Origin: Verrucomicrobiaceae bacterium
GTDB lineage: Bacteria > Verrucomicrobiota > Verrucomicrobiia > Verrucomicrobiales > Akkermansiaceae
Direction: 5' to 3'
Assembly: GCA_027485995.1 (NCBI GenBank)
Contig: JAIXPW010000133.1
Location: forward strand, 1 to 64,000
DNA: 64,000 nucleotides
Shown in pieces: positions 18,799 through 28,700 of this stretch (within the stretch, counting starts at the first letter, position 1; every line of letters starts with the position of its first letter). A program made the translations under genes and the position numbers. Below the pieces are notes generated by a model. That model was not told the DNA's origin. It ran no database searches and worked only from the letters and a program-made list of their open reading frames with translations.

Positions 18799-18989
18799 GA
18801 TTTCTCTCGTGTGTGATTTCAGCCACGGAATGGTGACGTTTTCGAGAGGATGGCGCGGCGGGAGAAACGGAATCGTCGCATTTGCCGCCTGTGCGCCGGG
18901 GAGTTTGGCGGATAGTTGAACAGATCCAATCGGCTGTCGAGGTGGCCTCCTTGATCCGAGTGGCGAACGTCAGATTTTGTTTTCAAACC

Positions 18990-21900
18990 ATGAAGTCCCA
19001 TGCCCTGCCTGCCTCACGGGGATTCGCCCTGGTTTCCGTCTTGATGATGATGGTGCTGCTGTCGCTCCTTGCGCTGGGGCTGCTGGGACTTTCCACCATC
19101 CAGATGCGCACGTCCGCACAGTCCGGTCCGCAGCAGCGGGCGCGCGCCAATGCGCGGATCGGCCTGATGCTGGCGCTCGGGCAGTTGCAGGAGCATCTGG
19201 GTCCGGATCAGCGGGTTTGCGCCGATGGTCGGGTGATGGGCACGCCGACCACCGCGTTGCCGACCCATCCCCACTGGGTCAGTGTCTGGAAAACCAATCA
19301 GGACAACGGCACGCCGTGGATCGCCCGCAATGGCGAAAAGGGCGGATTGTTTGATCAGAGGAAGACCTTGAAATGGGAGGCGGCGAAAAGGCGGACGACC
19401 TGTCTGGTGAGCGGCAATGAGTCAGGCATCGTCTTCACGGAAGACGGTTCCGCAGGGTCGGGAAATCTCGTGGGCATGGTGGAGGAAGGCAGCCTTGGCA
19501 AGGGTGCTGGCAATGCGGAGATCGTGATGGCTCCGAGGGTCCCGATCGGACCATCCTCGAAACCGAGCGGCGCCTATGCATGGTGGGTGGGCGACCTCGG
19601 AGCCAAGGCCAACGTCGCGACCCCGGACGGGGCCGTCACTCGTGCGAACTCCCGATACCTTTCCCAGATGCTGGCGCAGGACAGCTCGTGGATGGCGTTT
19701 GGAAACAAGGAGCTGGAGACCCGTCAGCGCGAGCTGCTGGTGGACGAACCCCAGATCTCGCTCGTCGAGCCAGGGATGAAGGACCGCCATTTCCATGATC
19801 TGACCGTGTGGTCGGCCGGACTGCCGATCAACGTGGCGGAGGGAGGCTGGCGCAGGGATCTGACGGCCTATCTTGAGAGCTCGGGCAGCATTCCTGAAAC
19901 GGTCTTGGGCGAGGCCCGGCTGCTGGGAATCACTGACTCGGACAACCTCGTTGGCCCCGCCAACAGCCGTGCGGATTTCCTCTCGGCCAATCCCGGTCAG
20001 GCGAAACGCTTCACCAACGTTTCACCGAATTTCGGCCTGCTCCGGACCTGGGCCAGACGGGCGCAGTCCAGTCCTCTGGGCAGCCTCACCCTCGACCAGG
20101 AGATCGGGGAAATGTCCGATGAGAACACCGGCGGGCGCAGTTCGAGGTCGGTCGACTTCGAAAAACGAACGACCACCCATGTGATGCCATCGCTCGTCGA
20201 GGGATCGCTTTATTATAACTTGAGTTACTACCAGCCGACCAATCCTGCGGCTACGAATCCTTATGCGATGCGGGTTCATTTCTATCCCCGTGTCGCCCTG
20301 TGGAATCCCTATAACTTCACGCTCAATCTCCCGGAGTCCGCGATCTTCATGCAGATCAATGGCAGCAAGTCCGTGGAGGTGACGATGCAGGGAGACCGAA
20401 GACAGCGCTTCCGGATGTTCTGGGGACTGGGCGGTTCCACCACCGGCGGAGCAGTCCGCGGCAGCATGTTCTTCAAGCTGGACGCCGCGAAGCTCAAGCC
20501 GGGTGAGACCCTCGTCTGGTCCCCGGCATCGAACCTTCCTTATGATGAAGCGAATTTTGGAAACAACCGCCTGAGCCCCACGGTGGCACCGAGCCCCGCC
20601 CGGTCCTTCTATCAGGACCGACGCAGTGACGGCTTTCCCTTGTTCGCCCCGCAACCGGCGACCTCCGGATTCGTCAACAACCTGCTGCCACTGCCGCCGG
20701 TGGAGTGGCGGGAAATCGTGCCACCCAAGCCGGCGGGCAACATCCAGAGCGTCGCCTACACCCAAGCCGACGATTACCTCATGTCCTGGAAACCCTTGAC
20801 CGGCAGTTCGTTCGATCTTTCCAGCTTCTCCAACCTGCCGATGGGGCGCTTCGTCTCCTGTGCCTATCAGTACGGCGACGAGGATGAACTCCCCGTCGAG
20901 TGGACTTCGCTAGACCCTGTTCCGTTTCCGAAATCCTCGCTGACGAATCCGGTCGTCAATCTGGTTCCTGATCGTCGGACGCGTGATGGCTTTCGTCTCC
21001 GCTGGTTTGACGAGCCGGTTTCCAATGTCATCGGTTCAGGCAGTCTCGCCGGCAAGCCCCACCTGGAAGACTCCGCGATTGGCAACTGGAACCTGCGCGC
21101 CTCCTGGTCGTTCCGGAATCCCTACGAGAATGTCACGGACGTGGCACCGAACTTCTTCGGCATCTACACCCGGGATCTGTTCGACGGCGATGTGGACTGG
21201 TCGAGCATGACACCGCGCGCGTCGGGTGGCGTTCAGGCCGGAGACCCCTTCGACCAGCCGATCCGGTCCGGCACGCCGCGCATTCTCTTCGATGTTCCTC
21301 GGAAAGGAACCGAGGTTGCCTCATTGGCTGCATTCCAACATGTGAATTTCTCCGAGTTCGTGTGGCACCCGACTTATGCGCTCGGCAACTCGCTGGCGGA
21401 CCCCCGCATCGGGAGAAAGGGCACGGAGCCGGATCGCTCGCGAAAGATCGTCCGTGACTTCGGAGGCTGGAACAAGGAAAGCATCGGCTATTCCACCGAT
21501 GGCCGCTCCGATACCAATGGCGAGACCAACCGAAGCAACGAGGAAAACTGGGCCTATCATGCGCGGGATTTCCTGCATCAGGTGCCGACCGATCAGAACG
21601 TGATCTATGATCTGAGTTATGAACTCAATCACTCGCTGTGGGATGCCTATTTCCTTTCCAGTGGCAGCGCAGCGGACAAGGCCGCTCTTCTGAAGGATGG
21701 ATCACCCTTGCCAAATGGTCGGATGATGGTGAATCGCATGGGTGACGCCGTCAGCGAATCCAGCCTCAAGGATTTCCACCGCGCCGCCAGCGGTCTGCTG
21801 ATCAACGGGGCCTTCAATGTGAACTCCGCCAGCGTCGAGGCCTGGGAGTCCCTGCTTCTATCGGCTGCGGGCACCCAGTCCGCTGCCGGTGAGGTGGCCT

Positions 21901-22559
21901 TTCCCCGCATCCTCGATGCACCCGGTGGAAGTTGGGATGGCAGCAAGCCAAAGTCCACGGCGGCCTGGACCGGCCAGCGCGTCTTCAAGCGGGCAGAGAT
22001 CCGTCGCTTGGCGGAGCAGATCGTCGCCGAGGTCCGCAGCCGCGGGCCATTCCTGAGCCTCGCCGATTTCGTGAACCGCCGCCTGAGCGAGGATGAGACG
22101 GGAAAGAAAGGCGCGCTGCAGGCCGCCATCGACAAGGCCGAACTGAACTCGTCGCTGGTGTCCGAGTGGCCGCTGAACAACCGAGTGACGCTGCCGGACT
22201 ATCGTCACGTGGATCACATCACCGACCCCACCAGCCTGGACCAGACGCTGAAGCCGAACACCACCGCGTGGGGCGGGTTGGGTTTCCTCACCCAGGCGGA
22301 CCTGCTCCAGTTCATCGGACCCGCCTTGAGCGCGAGATCCGATACGTTCCGCATCCGTGCCTATGGCGAGAGTCTGGACGGAGATGGAAAGGTCGAGGCG
22401 AAGGTTTGGTGTGAGGCCGTGGTGCAGCGGACTCCGAGATATGTCGATGGCGCCGACAACATGATGGAAGCACCTGCGACTCTGGGCTCGATCAACAAGA
22501 AGTTCGGTCGCCGCTTCGAGATCGTTTCCTTCCGCTGGCTGAGCCCGGAGGAGATCTGA
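18990..22559 (+). CDS. Verru_Chthon cassette protein A
   Basis: 1189 residues from the ATG at 18990; the frame is open further upstream, but this start places a type IV pilin/PilX-like N-terminus at the front: ASRGFALVSVLMMMVLLSLL followed by ALGLLGLSTIQMR. The family is restricted to Verrucomicrobiota and usually occurs with three pilin-like genes (B, C, D). The body contains the family blocks GAYAWWVGDLGAKANVATPD (roughly residues 190-210), PYAMRVHFYPRVALWNPYNF (about 424-443) and, near the C-terminus, LINGAFNVNSASVEAWESLL. It is likely inner-membrane anchored, with a large periplasmic domain, and part of a pseudopilus-like assembly. Here it is alone: genes B-D are not next to it. Confidence 0.82.
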   Translation: MKSHALPASRGFALVSVLMMMVLLSLLALGLLGLSTIQMRTSAQSGPQQRARANARIGLMLALGQLQEHLGPDQRVCADGRVMGTPTTALPTHPHWVSVWKTNQDNGTPWIARNGEKGGLFDQRKTLKWEAAKRRTTCLVSGNESGIVFTEDGSAGSGNLVGMVEEGSLGKGAGNAEIVMAPRVPIGPSSKPSGAYAWWVGDLGAKANVATPDGAVTRANSRYLSQMLAQDSSWMAFGNKELETRQRELLVDEPQISLVEPGMKDRHFHDLTVWSAGLPINVAEGGWRRDLTAYLESSGSIPETVLGEARLLGITDSDNLVGPANSRADFLSANPGQAKRFTNVSPNFGLLRTWARRAQSSPLGSLTLDQEIGEMSDENTGGRSSRSVDFEKRTTTHVMPSLVEGSLYYNLSYYQPTNPAATNPYAMRVHFYPRVALWNPYNFTLNLPESAIFMQINGSKSVEVTMQGDRRQRFRMFWGLGGSTTGGAVRGSMFFKLDAAKLKPGETLVWSPASNLPYDEANFGNNRLSPTVAPSPARSFYQDRRSDGFPLFAPQPATSGFVNNLLPLPPVEWREIVPPKPAGNIQSVAYTQADDYLMSWKPLTGSSFDLSSFSNLPMGRFVSCAYQYGDEDELPVEWTSLDPVPFPKSSLTNPVVNLVPDRRTRDGFRLRWFDEPVSNVIGSGSLAGKPHLEDSAIGNWNLRASWSFRNPYENVTDVAPNFFGIYTRDLFDGDVDWSSMTPRASGGVQAGDPFDQPIRSGTPRILFDVPRKGTEVASLAAFQHVNFSEFVWHPTYALGNSLADPRIGRKGTEPDRSRKIVRDFGGWNKESIGYSTDGRSDTNGETNRSNEENWAYHARDFLHQVPTDQNVIYDLSYELNHSLWDAYFLSSGSAADKAALLKDGSPLPNGRMMVNRMGDAVSESSLKDFHRAASGLLINGAFNVNSASVEAWESLLLSAAGTQSAAGEVAFPRILDAPGGSWDGSKPKSTAAWTGQRVFKRAEIRRLAEQIVAEVRSRGPFLSLADFVNRRLSEDETGKKGALQAAIDKAELNSSLVSEWPLNNRVTLPDYRHVDHITDPTSLDQTLKPNTTAWGGLGFLTQADLLQFIGPALSARSDTFRIRAYGESLDGDGKVEAKVWCEAVVQRTPRYVDGADNMMEAPATLGSINKKFGRRFEIVSFRWLSPEEI

Positions 22560-22563
22560 ACGG

Positions 22564-23361
22564 TCAATCGGCTTTCAAGGCCGCGCGAAGGAAGGCCGGA
22601 CGGTTGGTGGTGATGGACTGTGCTCCGATCTCGAGGAAATGCTGCGCCTGTTTCGGATCATCGATGGTCCAGCAGTGATACTCGAAGCCCTCCTTGCGGA
22701 CGCCCTGGATGAACGCGGCGTCGATGCGCGGATCGGCCTGAGAGCTGAACCCGTCGGCATGGATGTCTTTCAAGGTCGCCAGGGCTTCGGCCGTGTCCGG
22801 CTTCAGCGTCGCTTCACCCTTCTTGAAGCCGGAAAGCCAGCAGGCCTTCAGGGTAGGGGACAACTTCTTCAACTCCCGGATCACCGGCGCATTGAACGAG
22901 ATCACCACCACCTGCTCCGACTTGAGCCCGGCCTCGCGGATTTCACTCAGCAAGGTCGGCACGATCTCCGGACCACATTTCACCTCGATGTAGAATTTCT
23001 TCCCGGCAGGCACGGTGGCCGCCACCTCCATGAATGTGGGCAGACGCGTGCCTTTCCATTCGGGCTTGAACCACGCGCCGGCATCCAGCGCTCGCAGCTC
23101 CTCCAGCTTGGCATCCTTCACGACGAGCTTCGTCCCGCTGACACGCAGCGTGTCATAGTCGTGGATGCAAATGATCTTGCCATCACGAGTCAGATGGAAA
23201 TCGCCCTCGATGGCGTCCGCACCCTGCACCCAGGCCTCGCGAAATGAAGGCAACGTGTTCTCCGGAGCATCGTGACTCGCTCCACGATGAGCGACAATGA
23301 AAGGTGATGCGAAGGCATTCGTGACGAGGAGCACGGCAAGGCTGGTGAGGTGGAGTCGCAT
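22564..23361 (-). CDS. Secreted glycerophosphodiester phosphodiesterase
   Basis: 265 residues with a signal peptide (MRLHLTSLAVLLVTNAFAS). GDPD barrel motifs: FIVAHRGASHDAPENTLPSF (H25, R26, E34), EGDFHLTRDGKIICIHD with the second catalytic histidine, and the metal-binding YIEVKCG. These enzymes cleave glycerophosphodiesters to glycerol-3-phosphate and an alcohol, usually for phosphate or carbon scavenging from lipids. Export places it in the periplasm. It lies 22 bases after a secreted metallophosphoesterase on the same strand, which suggests a small phosphoester-scavenging operon. The 3' ends of this gene and the Verru_Chthon gene converge, four bases apart. Confidence 0.9.
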   Translation of the reverse strand: MRLHLTSLAVLLVTNAFASPFIVAHRGASHDAPENTLPSFREAWVQGADAIEGDFHLTRDGKIICIHDYDTLRVSGTKLVVKDAKLEELRALDAGAWFKPEWKGTRLPTFMEVAATVPAGKKFYIEVKCGPEIVPTLLSEIREAGLKSEQVVVISFNAPVIRELKKLSPTLKACWLSGFKKGEATLKPDTAEALATLKDIHADGFSSQADPRIDAAFIQGVRKEGFEYHCWTIDDPKQAQHFLEIGAQSITTNRPAFLRAALKAD

Positions 23362-23383
23362 GATATCTTGAGTAGGGTTTGGG

Positions 23384-25429
23384 TCAATTCACCGGTTCAA
23401 GCACCGGATTTCCACAACGCTCGGCATCGGCCCTGGAGGCGGAGCTGTCAAGCAGGCGGAGGCCGATGATCTCGTCCAGTTGGAGCAGGAGACAGGTGTC
23501 GGCATCGGCCTGCGGGTTTCCGCCCACCGTGAAGGATTCCCCGCGATAGGCGGCGGTCTTTGAGATCTTCACGTAATCGATGACCCCGCTGAAATGGGAC
23601 GTTGCGGTGCCGGCGGAATCGACGTCGGCCCCGACCACCAACGGCAGATCGTTGCGCAGGCGTTTGCCCTCGCGGGCTCCCTTGGCGATGAGTTTCCCAT
23701 CGAGATAAAGCCGCGCCTCCTTGCCGTCATAAACCCCGGCGAGGTGATGCCAGGTGTTCGGCCTCAGCACGGGAGTTTCAGGCCTGATGCTGAGATAACT
23801 GTCGCCGATGAAGATGCTGAAGGTTGGCCGGGCATCGTTGACGAAGATTCCATAATCGGAGCCCTGGGTCTTGGTCACCAGGCCGGTGCGGTTGCCGAAG
23901 GAGTCGGCCTTGAAGCGGCTTTCGATCGTGAAGATCTCACCGGGATCGAATCCCGCCGAAGGCACACGCAGGAAGTCCGTCCGACCATCGAAGCGCAGGG
24001 CCCGGTTCGGGACCTTGCCGCGCAGGGCGGGGTCGATGGCAACTGGGATGGCGATCTGGCGCTCAGGAATGCGGTAACGGAAACCGGGTGCGAGATAATC
24101 CGCCTCAACCCTGATCACCGGGTCACGGAACGACACATCAAGAGGAGAACCAATGCGCGAAGTCTTGAATTCCAGCTTGGCCTTCTCACCCGGTGCCAGT
24201 TTTCCATGTCGATGTTCGGGCGAGAAAGCCCAGCGCGAGTCGGCACTCTCGCCTGTGACGGTGAACTCGACCGGACGCGAGGTCGGATTTTCCAAGTCCA
24301 CACTGAAACTTGCAAAGGCCGAACCATCCGCCTTCAGCGGAATCTCTGGCGCACCGACCAGCTTCTGCTCACCGAACTTGCGGGTCTCCGCGATCAGGCT
24401 GCCGGTCATTTCAAGCGGGTCCATCACCTTTCCCACGGGAATCGCAGCGAGGGAAATGCCCTGCTTGCGTACGGTCACCACGTCGTAGTGATGCATGAAG
24501 CCGAGCGACTCGCCGTAGCCGGGAATCTGGCCTCCGGTGGTCGCCAGCGTGATGTACTGGATTCCATCACGCGGACCATCGCTGCGCATCTGGTGGATGT
24601 GGCCGGCAAACACGGCGGACACGTTGCCCGCCTTTTTCAGGAGACCGTGAACGCGATCCCAGTCGTCGCCATAGTTGGCCTTCTCGAGCGTCTTCAACCA
24701 GCGTGGATGATGCAGGAACAGGAAGACGTGATCGGCTCCCTTGGCCTTCGCGAGGGTTTGCTCCAGCCAGGTAAACTGTGCGGGGCTCATCTTCTGGGTG
24801 TTGGGATCGGTGAAATCCTTTTTCCCGGTTGCCGCATCCCCCTCGTCGGAATACAGGACGATGAACCAGCTGTTCTTGTGCTCGAACGCATACCACAGCG
24901 GGCCGAAGTGCGTTTCGAAGAGCTTGTCGTTGTCGCCGGCAGGCCGTTTGGCACCCGCCTTGGCGTCACGCCAGTAGGTGTCGTGGTTTCCCGCCACCGG
25001 GAACCATGGACAGGAAAGCCGATCCATCACGTCCTTGTATTCCTTGGCCTGCGGAATCCACTTTTCCTCGTTGTTGTAGCCTTGAATCAGGTCGCCTACG
25101 GTCAGGACCAGATCCGGTGCCAGAAGGTTCGTGTCCCTGACCGCGTCCGCCAGCACACCGACTCCCTCCGGGGGACCTCCCGTGCGGTCGCCAAAGACCA
25201 CGAACTGGAACGCATCCTTCTCCGCTGGCAGCAGCAGGGACTTCGCGCCCTCGCGGGAGGTAACAAAGCGCTCAGGGCCCGACGGCACCGTCTCCAGCTT
25301 GTCCTGATAGGCATGAAGATGATGCTCATGTCCGATATTCGGATTCACTCCATCCTGTTGGGCCATGAGGGATCCGCCGAGAGATAAAATCGAGCCGACT
25401 GAGAGATAAAGTAGATGGAAATGATTCAT
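23384..25429 (-). CDS. Secreted metallophosphoesterase with C-terminal LamG domain
   Basis: 681 residues from the ATG at 25429, chosen because it gives a clean signal peptide (MNHFHLLYLSVGSILSLGGS). A calcineurin-like phosphoesterase domain follows: VVFGDRTGG, VGDLIQGY, PVAGNHDTYW, LFLHHPRW and FAGHIH. The first metal motif is D-x-R rather than D-x-H. After a beta-sandwich linker, the last 170 residues form a concanavalin-like LamG domain (RALRFDGRTDFLRVPSAG ... WHHLAGVYDGKEARLYLDG) that probably binds glycan or cell wall. Probable substrates are phosphoesters outside the cytoplasm. Upstream of the glycerophosphodiesterase gene. Confidence 0.85.
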   Translation of the reverse strand: MNHFHLLYLSVGSILSLGGSLMAQQDGVNPNIGHEHHLHAYQDKLETVPSGPERFVTSREGAKSLLLPAEKDAFQFVVFGDRTGGPPEGVGVLADAVRDTNLLAPDLVLTVGDLIQGYNNEEKWIPQAKEYKDVMDRLSCPWFPVAGNHDTYWRDAKAGAKRPAGDNDKLFETHFGPLWYAFEHKNSWFIVLYSDEGDAATGKKDFTDPNTQKMSPAQFTWLEQTLAKAKGADHVFLFLHHPRWLKTLEKANYGDDWDRVHGLLKKAGNVSAVFAGHIHQMRSDGPRDGIQYITLATTGGQIPGYGESLGFMHHYDVVTVRKQGISLAAIPVGKVMDPLEMTGSLIAETRKFGEQKLVGAPEIPLKADGSAFASFSVDLENPTSRPVEFTVTGESADSRWAFSPEHRHGKLAPGEKAKLEFKTSRIGSPLDVSFRDPVIRVEADYLAPGFRYRIPERQIAIPVAIDPALRGKVPNRALRFDGRTDFLRVPSAGFDPGEIFTIESRFKADSFGNRTGLVTKTQGSDYGIFVNDARPTFSIFIGDSYLSIRPETPVLRPNTWHHLAGVYDGKEARLYLDGKLIAKGAREGKRLRNDLPLVVGADVDSAGTATSHFSGVIDYVKISKTAAYRGESFTVGGNPQADADTCLLLQLDEIIGLRLLDSSASRADAERCGNPVLEPVN

Positions 25430-25738
25430 AAGTCCGAATTGGCATATTTGACGATTGTCGGGCGTGTGGCATCTGAAAAAGTGTTCCAAATTCTTCACCT
25501 TCCACAAAACGGCTGAGAAAGACACTCAATGCTTTGTTTTTCAATGGTTTCGGATCATCCATGGAAATTTTGGCATCGGCATTCCCGCGCTTCTGGCGAG
25601 ACGATTGCGTCACGGTGAACAGGTTGCCCGCGAGCTGCCAGCCAGGATAGCTTGGGAATCTCTAGCTCCTCCCGAGATCTCCTACTCCATTGTTCGGCAT
25701 ATCCGTATCGATATTTCAAAAATCAAAATCAAGATAGC
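25430..25738. other. Divergent promoter region
   Basis: 309 bases between two divergent start codons (metallophosphoesterase on minus, giant surface protein on plus). It is clearly more A+T rich than the surrounding genes, which fits two promoters and leaders. I found no convincing -35/-10 pair, palindrome or terminator, and no supported gene. Confidence 0.5.
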
Positions 25739-28700
25739 ATGAAACCAAAGAACATCCAGATGCCAGGCACCATCAAGGTCGCATTCTGCGCACTCGCCAC
25801 CCTCTGCGCCGCCACCGCCACCTCCAGCGCCCAGCTCACGAAGTTCGGTAAGCTGAACGTCGTTCAGATCGACGCCCTTAACAACAGCACCTCGGTGAGT
25901 GTCACCCTGGGCGCAGGCTCCACGGGAGGCATCGTGATTCCGGCCGGATCGAACCGCGCCGATTACAATCTCAACTTCGGCCCTGGAAACGATCCGACGG
26001 TCGGAGTGCTGATCACGTCAGTTTCGCAGCTTTCCAGGAACAATGACGCATTCGGCGACACCGGCGGCACCTTTTACGCCAGCTCGATGGCCTCCGACGC
26101 CACCAATGCTGACTACTTCATTCCGATCCACAGCGCCCCCGGAAGTGCCGAAGTCAACATCAACACGTCCTTCGCGTTCTTCCCCTACAACAAGTGGATC
26201 GGCGGCATTGCCCGGAATGCGACAAACAATGGCGCGTTGTCCACGCTGCTGGGCACAACGGGTCTGGATGTCGGCGGCGAGTTCACCGACCCCACGGGCA
26301 CCAACGGAGTTTACACCCTGAACATCAATTCCTTCACCGCGAATGGATTCACCACTTCGGCGACTGCTTCCCAAAGCGGAATCCTCCTCGTCACGGGAGG
26401 AAAGAACGAAAACAACTACGCGCTTTCCAAGGCAAACACCGACGGCACGTTCACGATCTATTGCCACGATAACGCTGTCAACAGCTCGGCCTATGAAAAC
26501 GACCCGGTGAACTTCGTCTACCTTCCGACCAGCCAGGTAGGCACCAAGAACCTCCTGGCGATGGGCCGGATCAGGAGCAACGCGACCACAGCCGCTGGCA
26601 CCGCTGGTGGCACCTACACGGTGACAAAGGGCACGACCGGTATCTGGTATCTCACGATCCCCGGCCAGACCGACAGCACCGGCACCTTGATCATCAGTCC
26701 CGAGGGAGGGGCAGCCAACAACGTGGACAACATCGTTTCCTACGAGTGGGATGCCACCAACAGCCGCTGGATCATTGAAAGCAGGGATCTGCCAGGGTCC
26801 CCACCAGGCCTCCAGGACGGAAACCCTGCCACCGAGGACATGTTCTCCTTCGCCTTCTTCCAGGCCCCACCGACGGCCTATGCCAGCAGCGGCTTCACCG
26901 GCACCGCTGGCGACGCGATCGCCGATGCAGATCTAGGCACGACTGGAAATCAGCCTGCCGTCCTCGGCACCAGCGCCTTCAGCACCATTGGCACGGCCCT
27001 CACCACATCAGGCTCGCTGGCCCCGTTCATCCTCAATGGCGGCACCTACGCGGAAGCGGTTGATCTGACCGATGAATTCTCGATCGAGGTCACTGGAAAT
27101 GATCTTGCCCAGTCCGTCAGCATCGGATCTCTGGCAGGCTTGCCAGGCTCCACCTTCGTCATCGAGGGGGCTAGCGAGGTGAATCTCGGCAGCGACAACG
27201 CGACAACGGTTTACGGCGGGATCCTGACCGGCGGCACGAACTCGATCCTCACCAAGAGCGGCACCGGCCAGCTTTCGCTCACCAACGCCAACTCCGGCTT
27301 CACTGGAACACTGGTGGTCGAGGAAGGCACCGTGCTGGTGGATGACCTTGGACAAGGCGGAGACCTGAATGCCAAGCAGATCAACGTCAACGACGGCGGT
27401 GTGTTCATCTTTGGACCGACCAACAACGCCGATTTCCCGGACTCCACCAACCTCACCATCAACACCGGCGGGCGCTTTGAACTCCAGCAGGGCGAGAACT
27501 ATGGACAGATTGTTCTCAATGGTGGCGAGTTCCGATTCGTTTCCACCTCTCGCACCAACGTCAACAACTCGGCGATCTCGACCACGGCTGGAGCCGTTGC
27601 CTACGACCTGCGGAATGGCAGCATCACCGCCAATCTCACAGGTGGCGGCACCGGTGGTGCCCTGAACACCGGCACCGGAAACGGCCTCGGCATCCTGACC
27701 AAGACGACTTCTGGAACCGTAACCTTCGGCCCAGGGGTGAGCGTTTCCAGCGCCCTGGAAATGCAAATCAAGGAGGGTACTTTGGCCCTTCAGGCTGGTG
27801 CGATCCCCAGCGGGGCCAACCTGCTGTTGGGCGATTCCCTGACCTCTGCCACTCTCCGCGCCGAGGGAACGACACTTGTCGCGACCTCGCGGCCCATCGT
27901 TTCCGGCGCACTGGGCGCGCAGGTCGAGGTGGTGGATCCAGCAGGCTCATTCGAAATTTCCGGCAATGTTTCCGGTGCCGGCGCCCTCACCCTGAGTGGC
28001 AGCGGAAAGGTCTATCTTGGCCCCACCAGCCTGCCGCAGACGGTTTCCGCGCCACTGGCAGGTTCCACCCAACTCATCAAGTATGCCTCAGGAACCACCA
28101 CCCTCTCAGGCGTGAACCCCTACTCCGGCACCTTGAGCGTCAACGAAGGCGTGCTTTCCCTCACTGGCTCGCTCGCTGGAAACGTCATCGTGGATGACTT
28201 CGGCGTCCTCGCCGGGGAAGGTTCCATCGGTGGCAACCTCACGCTTGGAACCAGCACCGGAGGCAATCTCAGGGTGGATGCCTCCACGCCGCTGACCCTC
28301 GAGGTGACCGGCAGTGTCACCCTCACGGGATCAACACTCGTCAGCCTCGCGGGTTCGCCCGCCGCGACCGGCACTGCAACGATTCCAGTTCTCGGCTACG
28401 GCACCCTCAGCGGTGATCCCGTCACCGGCCTCCAACTCGCCAACGCCGCTTCGTATCGCCCGGGCTCTGGCGTGTTCAGCGATGACGCCGTCAACTCGCA
28501 GATCCTCATGAGCCTCGTCACCAAGAGCCTCACCTGGAAAGGCGACTCCGCCTTCTGGGATGCGGCGACTTCCTCGAACTGGCAGTCCGACGCACCGGAT
28601 CAGTTCTTCTTCGGCGACTCGGTGACCTTCGACGATACCGCCACTTCCGCCGTCGTGGATCTCGTCGGCCAGCTGACCCCAGGCCGGATCGTGGTGGACT

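Noticed and set aside
23594-25387. 597-codon open frame on the plus strand
   Set aside because: Antisense to the metallophosphoesterase gene, whose motifs are clear; the frame is open only because of codon bias.
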